Positions 25,489-34,489 are shown, counted from the first letter of the stretch. The stretch: DNA of 64,000 nt from Caldilineaceae bacterium (GCA_020634755.1 JACKBC010000002.1:124001-188000), one strand, 5' to 3'. Notes: generated by a model not told the origin, from the letters alone. Numbers and translations: made by a program.

Positions 25489-28056
25489 ATGGTCCTTTTC
25501 GATCTTGCTAAATTGGTCTCAGGTTTGCGGTCTGCCCACCGGCTACGTATCTTGCTACAGACAGCTTGGCGAGCACTCTTTATTGCGGCATTCTGCCTCA
25601 TGCCCGTGGCGACAGTTACCCAGGCAGCGGAGCAGACGAACGCTGAAAAGCCAAGCGCCGCTGTGCTTCCCGCTACGCTGGCGGCAGAGAATATGGCCAC
25701 CAGGGCCGCACAGCCAAACAGTGAATTTGCCCCGGGCGAAATTCTGCTCGGTCTGCGCGCCGATCGCGTTGTGGCCGCCAGCACAATGCAAAATTTACCC
25801 ATGCAGTTTGCCGCGGCGCTGGAACCGTGCACCCCGGCTGTGCAGGCGGGCGCTATCGACTCCGCGGCGGCAAACGCAGCGCAACCCGAGGCGGTGATTA
25901 CGCAGCGCATTTTGACGCCCGTGGGCCAGGAATGGGACATTATTAACCAGCTGCGGACGGACCCGGCCGTGGCCTATGCCGAACCCAATTGGATTGTACA
26001 GGCCGCAGATTGGCCGGCAGAAACAACGCAAAATGATGTGGTCAATCAGGGCAGCAGCACATTATTACCGCCGAGTTTGGTAGAAGCCTCGGTTGAAACG
26101 CCCTTTTTGGTCAACGACAAATATTATGACCAACAATGGTACATGCAGCGCATCAACGCCAGCCGCGCTTGGGCGTTGGCGCAAGCGGCGGGCGTAACGG
26201 CCAGCACATCAACATCCATTCGGGTCGCCATTATTGATAGCGGCATCGATGCGTCGCACCCTGACTTACAAGGCAAAGTGGCGGAAAGCCAAAATTATGT
26301 AACGCCGGGCGCCGACGCCGACGATGATTACGGTCACGGCACGCACGTGGCCGGGCTAATCGGCGCCACCATGAACAATGGTATCGGCATTGCGGGTCCC
26401 GCGCTGAATATTACCTATGATGCGCGCAAGGTGCTGGACAGCGCCGGTCGCGGCTTTATTTCCGACGTGGCGCAGGGCATCAAAGACGCCACAGACGCTG
26501 GCGCCCAAATTATTAACCTGAGTCTGCAAATCGATTCCAATAGCTCCACTTTGTACAACTGTATCAAGTACGCCTATGCCAACGGCGCCCTCTTGGTTGC
26601 CGCATCGGGCAACTTTAGCTCTTTGCGGGTCCAATGGCCGGCCGCGTATGATGAAGTGCTGGCCGTGTCCGCCACGGGGTATGATGATACACCGGCTGGT
26701 TACAATTCAATCGGTTGTCAGCTGAGCGCCAATCCCGCGACCAGGTGCGGCGTTGAAATTGCCGCGCCCGGAGGCAGCGCCGCCTATTACCTCGCCAGTA
26801 CGTGGCCATCCAACGTCAACTGCTCTTCCCCTATATCAGATAGCCCCATTCCCAAAGACTATTGCAACCGTCAAGGCACCAGCATGGCGGCCGCCGTTGC
26901 CAGCGGTGTTGCCGCGCTAATTTGGAGCATTCAGCCATCCTTGACGGCCCAGGAATTACGCGCGCTGCTCAAACAGACGGCTACGCCTATACCGGGCGCC
27001 GCCGACGCCACCGGCGCCGGACGGCTGGATGCATTGGCCGCTGTGCGGCTGGCGCTGCCGGGTGATTTTCAGGTCACACATGATCATGCGGATGAGCCGT
27101 TGCAGCCCGGCGCCGCGCCCTTTACGACGACCATCCGCATGGACAACAGCAGCCTGGCCGCAGCCACCTGGCAGGCCACGGTAACCGCCACGCCGTGGCT
27201 GACACCGACCGCCAAATTGAACGGCACGGTTCGCTATGGCAGCCCAGCCAGCATTACGTTGGCCATTTCCCCAACGCACCTGGCTACGGGTCATTACAAT
27301 GCGCCCATACAGCTGGTAGCCACGCTTGCCAATGCCGAGCGCATTACCAAGACCGTGAATATTGGATTGACCATTGGCGAAAAGTTTAGCCAATACTATT
27401 TTCCCACAGTGCTTTACGAGAGCCCCAGCCGGCCCGTGGCCAATACAAGAGTCGGCTTTACGTGGGAAACAGACAGCCTGAATAACCGCATTACGTTTGG
27501 CACATTCAACTCCAGTCAATATGTCACGTTGCCCTTTACCATTACGCTAAAGGGAGCGCAAGTGGTCAATGATGGTCGTCTATATGCCAATGGATTTCTC
27601 GAGCTGCCCAATATGAGTCACAATCTTGTGTTGTCATCGACAGCTTGCTTGCCCACACCCGCTTGGGCCACAACAGAGGCGGGGAATGAATTGTGGTGGC
27701 CACAACAGGCCATCTTCGGCTGGTGGGCAGATTTGGATACGACCGTGCAAGGCGCGCAGGTTTCGACGTTCCAACCGGGTAGCAATCGAGTGGTCTTTGA
27801 ATTTTCCGATGTGGAGATTGTGGATAGCGGCGAAAAGGTCAGCTTCCAAATCGTGCTTTTTAATAGTGGGCGCATTGAGCTGAACTACTTACGCACCCCT
27901 TCTACGCTCCTAGCAAACGCCCCGGCCACCGTAGGGGTCAGCCTACAGGACAGCCGATTTTACAATGTAGTGGGTTGTAAAGATGCCACCCATGAAATTG
28001 GTATTTTGCCCCAGTCCGGGCAATCGTTGGTTTTTCAGCCAGCGGATATCTATTAG
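25489..28056 (+). CDS. Secreted subtilisin-like serine protease (S8 family)
   Basis: An 855-residue exported protease. A signal peptide ends around residue 48 (ALFIAAFCLMPVATVTQAA). Residues 80-180 look like a fervidolysin-type propeptide (FAPGEILLGLRADRV, VAYAEPNWIVQAA). The catalytic triad is D250 in VAIIDSGID, H283 in GHGTHVAG and S465 in GTSMAAAVASG. After about residue 520 come beta-rich segments, first an Ig/FN3-like part (PFTTTIRMDNSSLAA) and then a lectin-like tail with WWADLD and RVVFEFSDVEI. The start at 25489 (AGGTG upstream) is chosen because it gives a proper signal peptide; the frame is open to 25342. It follows the membrane protein gene by 13 bp. Confidence 0.93.
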   Translation: MVLFDLAKLVSGLRSAHRLRILLQTAWRALFIAAFCLMPVATVTQAAEQTNAEKPSAAVLPATLAAENMATRAAQPNSEFAPGEILLGLRADRVVAASTMQNLPMQFAAALEPCTPAVQAGAIDSAAANAAQPEAVITQRILTPVGQEWDIINQLRTDPAVAYAEPNWIVQAADWPAETTQNDVVNQGSSTLLPPSLVEASVETPFLVNDKYYDQQWYMQRINASRAWALAQAAGVTASTSTSIRVAIIDSGIDASHPDLQGKVAESQNYVTPGADADDDYGHGTHVAGLIGATMNNGIGIAGPALNITYDARKVLDSAGRGFISDVAQGIKDATDAGAQIINLSLQIDSNSSTLYNCIKYAYANGALLVAASGNFSSLRVQWPAAYDEVLAVSATGYDDTPAGYNSIGCQLSANPATRCGVEIAAPGGSAAYYLASTWPSNVNCSSPISDSPIPKDYCNRQGTSMAAAVASGVAALIWSIQPSLTAQELRALLKQTATPIPGAADATGAGRLDALAAVRLALPGDFQVTHDHADEPLQPGAAPFTTTIRMDNSSLAAATWQATVTATPWLTPTAKLNGTVRYGSPASITLAISPTHLATGHYNAPIQLVATLANAERITKTVNIGLTIGEKFSQYYFPTVLYESPSRPVANTRVGFTWETDSLNNRITFGTFNSSQYVTLPFTITLKGAQVVNDGRLYANGFLELPNMSHNLVLSSTACLPTPAWATTEAGNELWWPQQAIFGWWADLDTTVQGAQVSTFQPGSNRVVFEFSDVEIVDSGEKVSFQIVLFNSGRIELNYLRTPSTLLANAPATVGVSLQDSRFYNVVGCKDATHEIGILPQSGQSLVFQPADIY

Positions 28057-28065
28057 GAGAAAACC

Positions 28066-28572
28066 TTGGCGGCAAATCCACATTACCAAGAGGCGGAATC
28101 TCAGGGCAGCGTGCCCCTAGCGATTGTGACCGTAAGCGACACGCGCACGCCCGAGACTGATGTGAGCGGTCAGCTCATCCGCACGCTGGCCGAAGCAGCC
28201 GGCCATTATGTGGTCGATTATCGCATTGTCAAAGATGAGCCAGCGCAGGTGCAAGAGGCGCTGGAGACCTTTGCGGCCGGGGCGGCGCGCATTATTATTT
28301 TCAACGGCGGTACGGGCATTAGCCAGCGTGACCGCACGTATGACGTGATCAGCAAATCTTTGGAGAAGACGCTCACCGGCTTTGGCGAACTGTTCCGCAT
28401 GTTGAGCTACGAACAGGTCGGGTCGGCAGCTATGATGAGCCGCGCCACCGCGGGCGTCTATCGCCTCAAAGTGATTATCAGCACGCCTGGCTCGCCCAAT
28501 GCGGTGCGGCTGGCCATGGAAAAGTTGATTCTGCCGGAAATCCAGCATTTGGCCTGGGAGATAACGCGTTAG
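28066..28572 (+). CDS. moaB: Molybdenum cofactor biosynthesis protein B family (MoaB/MogA)
   Basis: MoaB/MogA proteins bind molybdopterin and adenylate it before metal insertion. The 168-residue sequence contains LAIVTVSDTRTPETD, IIFNGGTGISQRD (molybdopterin-binding loop), GELFRMLSYEQVGSAAMMSRA and STPGSPNAV, all in the expected order. The start is TTG at 28066 with TTAGGAG just upstream. It begins 9 bp after the protease stop, yet no other molybdenum cofactor gene is in the window. A bidirectional terminator follows at 28701. Confidence 0.93.
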   Translation: MAANPHYQEAESQGSVPLAIVTVSDTRTPETDVSGQLIRTLAEAAGHYVVDYRIVKDEPAQVQEALETFAAGAARIIIFNGGTGISQRDRTYDVISKSLEKTLTGFGELFRMLSYEQVGSAAMMSRATAGVYRLKVIISTPGSPNAVRLAMEKLILPEIQHLAWEITR

Positions 28573-28700
28573 CGCCGTGGAAGTCATTAGGGTTTACGCA
28601 TGCCTCATTGGCTCTTTTGGATCTCAGGTGGTTGACACGCTGGCCTTTCCCATAAGTTCCCGTTGAGCCGTCGCATTTAATTGCGTTGTCTATTAGTTGT

Positions 28701-28754
28701 ACAAAAACCAAACGGGGCTGGCCATATGTATGGCCAGCCCCGTTTGGTTTTTGT
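28701..28754. terminator. Bidirectional intrinsic terminator (perfect 26-bp stem)
   Basis: ACAAAAACCAAACGGGGC... is exactly mirrored across a 2-nt centre (TG), giving a 26-bp perfect stem with an A run on one side and a T run on the other. It can end transcription of moaB from the left and of the small minus-strand gene at 28850-29044 from the right. Confidence 0.9.
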
Positions 28755-28762
28755 TGTATTTA

Positions 28763-28844
28763 TACTGCGGTTGAGATGAGAACTGGAGTTTCATTATGCC
28801 TTTTGAGCCATTAGAAAACGCCGGTTCTCATTCAGAGCTGAGTA
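28763..28844 (-). mobile_element. 82-bp family B MITE-like element (copy 2), TA target duplication
   Basis: It begins TACTGCGGTTGAGATGAGAAC and ends GTTCTCATTCAGAGCTGAGTA, flanked by TA on both sides (28761-28762 and 28845-28846). It has the same length and ends as the copy at 2287-2368, in reverse orientation. It inserted between a terminator and the end of a small gene. Confidence 0.82.
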
Positions 28845-28849
28845 TAATG

Positions 28850-29044
28850 TTATACTTGGGCGACCGGTGTAGAACCGCCGCCAAACCACACATTAATGTG
28901 CAGCTTGCCCAGATCAATGCGCCAAGCGTGCTTGACATCATGTGCTGGATGTGCAATCGGGTGTTGATTGCGATATTCTTCCGCGTTGCGCAGCATCTCT
29001 GCATGGCGCAAGTTCGCCACATCTGTAATCGTTAAGTCAATCAT
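28850..29044 (-). CDS. Small hypothetical protein (64 residues)
   Basis: No family is recognised. A good ribosome binding site (TGGAG, 6 nt spacing) precedes the ATG, and the product reads like a folded small protein: MIDLTITDVANLRHAEMLR, a basic/acidic helix, then WRIDLGKLHINVWFGGG, which looks like a beta-strand pair. There is no signal or membrane segment. The stop lies 4 bp from an inserted 82-bp element, and a bidirectional terminator follows. The gene call rests on the ribosome binding site and composition only. Confidence 0.5.
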   Translation of the reverse strand: MIDLTITDVANLRHAEMLRNAEEYRNQHPIAHPAHDVKHAWRIDLGKLHINVWFGGGSTPVAQV

Positions 29045-29449
29045 ATTTTACTCCATTTTCCTCAGTTTTGTTAAGAGCATAAACGTATTTGCTACCGGGA
29101 TTAGCAAATCATCGGGCATTCACGCTCCTCACGCACGCGACTGGCAAAATTAATGTGACCAATCGCGATGCAAACGTCCATTATAATGCCAAACAGTCAC
29201 ATTAGAGTTACAGTGGCATAAAAGTAGCCAACCCAATTGTCACGCGTAGATTCTACAACGCATACTCACGCTGAAACCGGTCCAAATTAGTAGCTTTCTA
29301 ATGCAACAGTGAGCCTTAAACCACCCAGTAAAAGTCACGCCATTCCGCTTTAATGAGACATACGCAAGGTAGCGCAAAAGCGGCCTGCATGCTAAGCAAT
29401 GCCAGCGCAAGCGGCATTTTGCAATGGTCTTAAGGGTTCTAATGGGGTT
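29045..29449. other. Intergenic region, no gene seen
   Basis: This 405-bp A+T-richer space lies between two divergent small genes. Both promoters should be here. No repeat of the named families and no RNA gene were recognised. Confidence 0.5.
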
Positions 29450-29692
29450 ATGAATATGAGTAATGTATCGGTGATTTTTTTATTGGGCAGGTTGATCGTG
29501 GGGACGTTTCTTTTATTTGCCGGGATGGATAGTCTTTTGCATGTGGAGCAACATCTGCACACCACAGCCAACGGGCTGAACAATCCCATGCTTTTTATGC
29601 TGACAGCCAGCGCCTTCTTAATCTGCGGCCTTATCGCCATCAGCAGTGCAAGCTACGCCATATTGAGCAATTTGTGGGCGCTACGCAAGTAG
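29450..29692 (+). CDS. Small membrane protein, DoxX-like N-terminus
   Basis: An 80-residue protein with two hydrophobic segments: residues 6-25 (VSVIFLLGRLIVGTFLLFAG) and residues 48-70 (MLFMLTASAFLICGL). RLIVGTFLLFAGMDSLLH resembles the first helix of DoxX/SURF4-type proteins, but the protein is too short for a complete four-helix DoxX. A GGGG stretch precedes the ATG at 29450; the frame is open upstream to 29399 without a better start. It could be a truncated DoxX relative or a two-helix membrane protein. Function is unknown. Confidence 0.6.
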   Translation: MNMSNVSVIFLLGRLIVGTFLLFAGMDSLLHVEQHLHTTANGLNNPMLFMLTASAFLICGLIAISSASYAILSNLWALRK

Positions 29693-29733
29693 AAGAAGCT
29701 GGAGACAAAGTGACTGCGTCTATCGGAGCTATG

Positions 29734-29762
29734 CCCTGTCAGGTCTGCGAGACCTGACAGGG
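29734..29762. repeat. Perfect hairpin CCCTGTCAGGTCT / AGACCTGACAGGG
   Basis: A 13-bp perfect inverted repeat with a 3-nt loop (GCG), between the convergent small membrane protein and clpX genes. Palindromes of this form are known as dispersed intergenic repeats in several bacterial groups, including Chloroflexota. It may also help end transcription from both sides, though no T run follows. Confidence 0.8.
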
Positions 29763-29830
29763 TTGGCCGCCAACTTTACATGATCAATGTAATGCGTTGT
29801 GACGAGGATAAACGCTTTTACACAAAGCCC

Positions 29831-31312
29831 CTAAGCTGCCGAGCGCAGCTCACGGTTAAGCGCAATGGGTTGGCCCTGTTTGCCAAAGAGCTTCGGCAAT
29901 TCATCGTTTGTAAACACTTCTTTGGTCACCAAACAGCGCACAATGTCATCACGCCCGGGAATCTCATACATGACATCCAGCAGGGCATCTTCCACAATGC
30001 TGCGCAGACCACGGGCGCCCGTTTTGCGCAGAAACGCTTCGGTGGCCACCGTTTCCAGCGCCGCGGGCTCAAATTCCAGCGTAACGTGATCCATGGCAAA
30101 CAGCCGCTGGAACTGACGCACCACGCTATTTTTCGGCTCGGTCAGAATGCGGATCATGGTTTTACGATCCAACATGCTTAGGTTTACAAACACCGGCAGC
30201 CGGCCAATGAACTCCGGAATCAACCCGTGGTAAAGCAGATCGTCGGGAGAAATTTGGCGCAGCAGCTGGTCCTCTTCGCGGCTCTCTTTTTCCTGCCGCC
30301 GAATACGCAATTCGCGCTGACGTTCGGTCAAGTCATCAGGCAATGCCTCTGGGATGGTCTCCACCTCGTGGCTATCCAGCGCCAGCGTTTTAGCCGCCAC
30401 GGCATCTTCGGCTGGCACAAAGCCTATACCAGAGCGCTTGAGCACGCGACGGCGCACGGCTTGCGCTAAGCCAGTAAACGCGCCGCCACAAATAAAGAGA
30501 ATATTGGTGGTGTCCAGCTGCACAAACTCCTGCTGCGGATGCTTGCGCCCAGAGCCCGGGGGCACATTGGCCACCGTGCCTTCAATGATTTTGAGCAGCG
30601 CCTGCTGTACACCTTCGCCGCTTACATCACGCGTAATGCTGGGGTTATCGCCGCTCTTGCGGGCGATTTTGTCGATCTCATCTAAATAGACAATGCCATA
30701 AGCGGCCCGTTCCGGGTCCCAATCTGCCGCTTGCAGCAGGCCGCTGAGAATCGTTTCCACATCTTCGCCCACATAACCCGCTTCCGTGAGCGCGGTGGCA
30801 TCGGCAATGGTAAATGGCACGTCCAACAGCTTGGCCAGCGTTTTGGCCAATAGCGTTTTGCCGCTGCCGGTGGGACCGATCAGCAACACGTTGCTTTTGG
30901 TCAGCTCAACATCTTCGTCCGGCTGCGCGGGATTGTGCCGTCCCGCCGCGGCTTTATCCGCGCGCTGACCATGGGGGGCCGCCGTATGGGCGGCGCCAAA
31001 GACACGCTTATAGTGATTATAAACGGCCACGGAAAGCACGCGCTTGGCGCGGTCTTGACCAATAACATATTGATCCAAGTGCTGCACAATTTCGCGCGGG
31101 CTGGGTACAGAGCGCAAAGCGCCTGGGGGACGCGCGGTGGTCCCCGAGACGCTTATGAGTCCTTCTTCTGCTAAAATTTCCGCCGCCAGCAACACACATT
31201 CATCACAAATGTAGATGCCTTCCGAGCCTTCAATCAGCCGATTGACTTCGCTCTTGCTCTTGCCACAAAATGAGCAGCTCGGGGCTTTGGTTCTATTTTC
31301 AGAATTCGCCAT
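29831..31312 (-). CDS. clpX: ATP-dependent Clp protease ATP-binding subunit ClpX
   Basis: ClpX unfolds proteins and feeds them to ClpP. The 493-residue sequence has the N-terminal zinc finger (CSFCGKSKSEV and CDEC), Walker A GPTGSGKTLLAKTLA, pore loop GYVGEDVE, Walker B YLDEIDKIAR, the RKH loop in SGRKHPQQEF, and sensor 2 GARGLRSIVE. It is about 70 residues longer than usual. Much of the extra length is an insert of roughly 45 residues, highly charged (LTERQRELRIRRQEKE), between SGIGF and the conserved DLLYHGLIPEFIGRLP. It starts 6 bp after the clpP stop, with its AAGGG inside the end of clpP, so the pair is translationally coupled. Confidence 0.97.
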   Translation of the reverse strand: MANSENRTKAPSCSFCGKSKSEVNRLIEGSEGIYICDECVLLAAEILAEEGLISVSGTTARPPGALRSVPSPREIVQHLDQYVIGQDRAKRVLSVAVYNHYKRVFGAAHTAAPHGQRADKAAAGRHNPAQPDEDVELTKSNVLLIGPTGSGKTLLAKTLAKLLDVPFTIADATALTEAGYVGEDVETILSGLLQAADWDPERAAYGIVYLDEIDKIARKSGDNPSITRDVSGEGVQQALLKIIEGTVANVPPGSGRKHPQQEFVQLDTTNILFICGGAFTGLAQAVRRRVLKRSGIGFVPAEDAVAAKTLALDSHEVETIPEALPDDLTERQRELRIRRQEKESREEDQLLRQISPDDLLYHGLIPEFIGRLPVFVNLSMLDRKTMIRILTEPKNSVVRQFQRLFAMDHVTLEFEPAALETVATEAFLRKTGARGLRSIVEDALLDVMYEIPGRDDIVRCLVTKEVFTNDELPKLFGKQGQPIALNRELRSAA

Positions 31313-31318
31313 TCAGCT

Positions 31319-31996
31319 TTAACCCTTGCCGTTCTTGCTACTGTTGGTCTCTTGAATGGTGCGTACTTTTAGCTCGTCGCTATCCAAAATAACAATATCA
31401 TCGGTATCGCCCAACACGTCATCCACCAGGCCATATTCCTTGGCTTCGACAGCATTCATAAAGCGGTCGCGGCGGAAGAACTCTTCAATCTCGCGCCAGT
31501 CGTGGCCCGTGTGCTTGCCCACCAAGTGGAAAAGCTGCGTCTGCAAGCGTTCCTGCTCGCGATAGGCAATGCGCACATCCTCAGTGTACCCCTGGGCGCC
31601 ACCACCGGCGGGATGCATGTGGATAGTGGCGTGGGGCAATGCATAGCGCTTGCCGCTGGCGCCCGCCGTGAGAATGGCCGTACCCATGCTGGCCGTTACG
31701 CCCACCGCCATGGTGGAAATGGGCGCCTTGAGCATCTGCATGGCGTCGTAAATGGCCAGGCCGGCATAAATGCTGCCGCCGGGGCTGTTGATGTACATGT
31801 TGATGGGCTGATTGGGATCTTCGCTATTCAAGTAGAGAAGCTGAGCCACAATCAAGTTGGCAATCTGGTCATTAATGGGGGTGCCCAAGAAGATAATGCG
31901 CTCTTTGAGCAAAAGGCTATAAATGTCATACGCACGCTCGCCGCGACTCGAACTGTCGATGACCATCGGCACCATATTCGTCGGGATCGGTATCAT
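31319..31996 (-). CDS. clpP: ATP-dependent Clp protease proteolytic subunit ClpP
   Basis: The barrel-forming serine protease of the ClpXP complex. From ATG 31996 (GGAGAG upstream) the protein has 225 residues; the open frame runs further to 32122, but that extension lacks family sequence. Typical features: RGERAYDIYSLLLKERIIFL, YINSPGGSIYAGLAIYD, nucleophile Ser in GVTASMGTAIL, His in IHMHPAGGG, and Asp in RRDRFMNAVEAKEYGLVD. The oxyanion and handle regions are intact. It lies upstream of clpX and downstream of tig in the same direction, the classic tig-clpP-clpX order. Confidence 0.97.
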   Translation of the reverse strand: MIPIPTNMVPMVIDSSSRGERAYDIYSLLLKERIIFLGTPINDQIANLIVAQLLYLNSEDPNQPINMYINSPGGSIYAGLAIYDAMQMLKAPISTMAVGVTASMGTAILTAGASGKRYALPHATIHMHPAGGGAQGYTEDVRIAYREQERLQTQLFHLVGKHTGHDWREIEEFFRRDRFMNAVEAKEYGLVDDVLGDTDDIVILDSDELKVRTIQETNSSKNGKG

Positions 31997-32500
31997 TTGT
32001 CTCTCCAAATTTTGTATCAAGAAACCGTCGCTTCTGCGGCAACGCTGCCGGGGCGACGGCCTCTCGCGTAAATACACATTTAAACATCTGCATACATACG
32101 CATTTAAACAGGTTAGTCTCACTCACACAAGCCTAAAGTAAGAATCGCCATGTGCGCTATGCATTTTCAGTACACCGCAACGGTGTTGGCGATATAGGCG
32201 TGTGCACAACCGCCGTTATACAACCTTTAGCTCTGTGCTGCGCACAACCGCTGTTATACAAGTTGTACCGTTGCCAAACACAGACTTGCCGGTGGTACAC
32301 TTGACCAAAACGATAGCCCTTCTCGGCGCGTTCCACAGTAAGCCCGCTTCAAATGCGCGTTTGCGTTGTGTTAGTGATTACTCAATATCATTTAGGTAAG
32401 GCCGCTTGCAGTGCGACGCACGGTGTGCCACGCGCATGCGAGGTCCACAATGGCGGACACCGTGCGACACACTTTTCGCTCACTTTATGACATTGACTGA
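31997..32500. other. Intergenic region between tig and clpP, repeats only
   Basis: This 504-bp gap holds a partial family C repeat (32168-32200), a direct repeat GCACAACCGC-n-GTTATACAA at about 32204 and 32242, and an inverted pair CACGGTGT/ACACCGTG within 32417-32470 that may help end tig transcription. A separate clpP promoter is therefore likely. No gene is seen. Confidence 0.55.
32168..32200 (+). repeat. Family C repeat, partial copy 3
   Basis: CAGTACACCGCAACGGTGTT and the following GGCGATATAGGC match the left end of the 84-bp family; the right end (GATCTACTG) is missing here, replaced by unrelated sequence. Confidence 0.6.
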
Positions 32501-34009
32501 TTACTCGGTAGCGGCGGCCGCATCAACCGCCGGCGATTGGTCGCTGGCGGCCGGTTGCTCTTCTGCATCATCCGCGCCCGCGTCCTCCGTAGCGCTCTCT
32601 GCCGTGTTGGCCACTACAGCACTCTCTTCGCCCTCGGCATCAGCTGGCGTCTCGTCGTTGGCGTCTGTTTCTGCTTCGACAACCGGTTCAGGAATCTCTT
32701 CACCGCGCACAATGGCCAAGATGCGATCCAACGCCTTTTGCGTCAGGATTTGGCTTTCCAAAATAGGCCGTCCTGGCCCATCGCGGAACATCTCGATCAT
32801 GTTCTGGGCGCTTTCGCTCTCCGGATCTTCTTCGCCAAAGGTCTCTTTGATGCGCTCCATGAGTTCATCATCGGAGACAGACAACTTTTCTTTGGCCACA
32901 ATTTCAGAGATGACCAGATTACGCTCGGCAATCCGCTTGGCATCTTCGCGGTTCTGATCGCGATATTCTTCCTGGGTTTGGTTCACCATCTCAAAATAGT
33001 GATTGAGGCCATTGAGCCCCATTTGGCGCAGCCGCTGATCGGTCTCATTCATCATGACATCAAGTTGATCTTCAATGACGGCCGGCGGATAGTTAAGCGT
33101 GCTTTGCTCCAACAGCGCGGTGACCACCTGTTCGAGGTAATCAGATTCCGCCTCTTGTTGAGCTTGCTCCAGCAGCGATGTGCGTACGCCTTGGCGCAGA
33201 TCTTCCACCGTTTCAAAATCGGGGCCGATCATCTGCGCCAGCTCGTCGGTTAGCTCCGCCTGCTTATAGCTTTGCACATTATGGACCGTGACGCTGATGT
33301 TGACGCTGCGGCCGGCATAAATGCTCTGGCTGTCTTCGGGCCAGCTCAGGGTAAACTCTTTGCTATCACCCGCTTTTAGCCCCAACAATTGCTCATCAAA
33401 GCCCGGCGGATCCATGGGGTTTTCCTGATCTGGCGTTACTTCCCATTCGTTCTCTTCCAGCACCACTGGATCTTCATCCTCGGCTGGGTCGGTCAGCACG
33501 CTTTTGACATCAATCGTCATGCGGTCACCATAGTCGGCCCCCGCCTCAGAATCCTCCCAGGCGGCGTATTGCTCACGATATTCGTCCAGCGCTTCTTCTA
33601 GCTGCTCGTCGCTGACTTCCACCGCGGGCTCTTCAATGCGCAGACCGCGGTAATCACCCAACTCTATCTCGGGGTCCAGCGGCACGGTCAGCGTATAGCG
33701 CAGCGGTTCAAATTGCACATCATCTAAAGAGGCAGTGGCATAAGGCTCGATCTCTTCCTGCTCAATCGCCGCCTTATACATCTCCTGGCCCAAATCTTCT
33801 ACAAATTCCTGATAAAGCGCTTCCTGACCCACATATTGTAGGATAATATTATAGGGCGCTTTGCCTTTGCGGAAGCCAGGAATGCGATATTGATTGCCCA
33901 CTTTGCGGGCGGCCTTGCGCATTTCCTGATTCACGCGCTCCTGATCCACTTCGACGGTCATCGCCAATTGGCGATTTTCTTTGAGTTCTTTGGTAACTTT
34001 TAGAGCCAT
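32501..34009 (-). CDS. tig: Trigger factor (ribosome-bound chaperone and prolyl isomerase)
   Basis: Trigger factor sits at the ribosome exit tunnel and assists nascent chains. The ATG at 34009 with GAGGGG upstream gives 502 residues; ten extra codons to 34039 are unlikely. The ribosome-binding signature is GFRKGKAP at about residue 47. The central FKBP-type domain is recognisable (residues 150-250: DYGDRMTIDV, FDEQLLGLKAGDSKEFTL), and a helical C-terminal arm domain follows. The last 65 residues are an unusual low-complexity acidic tail rich in Ala, Glu and Asp, not present in typical trigger factors. Divergent repeats and the pseudo-ATPase gene lie upstream. Confidence 0.95.
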   Translation of the reverse strand: MALKVTKELKENRQLAMTVEVDQERVNQEMRKAARKVGNQYRIPGFRKGKAPYNIILQYVGQEALYQEFVEDLGQEMYKAAIEQEEIEPYATASLDDVQFEPLRYTLTVPLDPEIELGDYRGLRIEEPAVEVSDEQLEEALDEYREQYAAWEDSEAGADYGDRMTIDVKSVLTDPAEDEDPVVLEENEWEVTPDQENPMDPPGFDEQLLGLKAGDSKEFTLSWPEDSQSIYAGRSVNISVTVHNVQSYKQAELTDELAQMIGPDFETVEDLRQGVRTSLLEQAQQEAESDYLEQVVTALLEQSTLNYPPAVIEDQLDVMMNETDQRLRQMGLNGLNHYFEMVNQTQEEYRDQNREDAKRIAERNLVISEIVAKEKLSVSDDELMERIKETFGEEDPESESAQNMIEMFRDGPGRPILESQILTQKALDRILAIVRGEEIPEPVVEAETDANDETPADAEGEESAVVANTAESATEDAGADDAEEQPAASDQSPAVDAAAATE

Positions 34010-34203
34010 TTTCCCCTCAATATTCTCGTAAAACTTCATTCTCTCAAGATTTTTTTATGGAATCCATCCTGAAATCCATTTCGCCCATCTAAGCTTGGCA
34101 GCGCCAGTAAAATTGGAATAGGGTTTGCCATAGGGTAGCGAATGTCATGCTACCCATCGCAGCAGCACATTCGCCTCTATCGGGACTTGCCCAGTACAAT
34201 ACT

Positions 34204-34287
34204 CAGTACACCGCAACGGTGTTGGCGATCCAGGCGTCGGTTTAGTTTGTTGAATCCGACGCTAAGGCTGGCCATTGCGATCTACTG
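34204..34287 (+). repeat. 84-bp family C repeat, copy 4
   Basis: Full-length copy: begins CAGTACACCGCAACGGTGTT, contains GTTGAATCCGAC, ends CCATTGCGATCTACTG. Confidence 0.85.
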
Positions 34288-34489
34288 ATACTATCCCAAT
34301 ACAATACGATGCCAGAGCCAAATATAATAGAGTAGTATAGCACAGAAAATTTGAGCCATCCAAAGAAGAGGGGTCCAGGAAGCTATCTGAAAAAGTACGC
34401 GTGGAAAATTGTCGCTTTATTAACAGCATTTATATGAGCGGCGGCGGGACAAGTTTTGCGATTTATGGTATGCTCAACCTTTACAAATT

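Noticed and set aside
32406..32957. A 183-codon Ser-rich plus-strand frame
   Set aside because: It is the antisense shadow of the low-complexity acidic tail of trigger factor.
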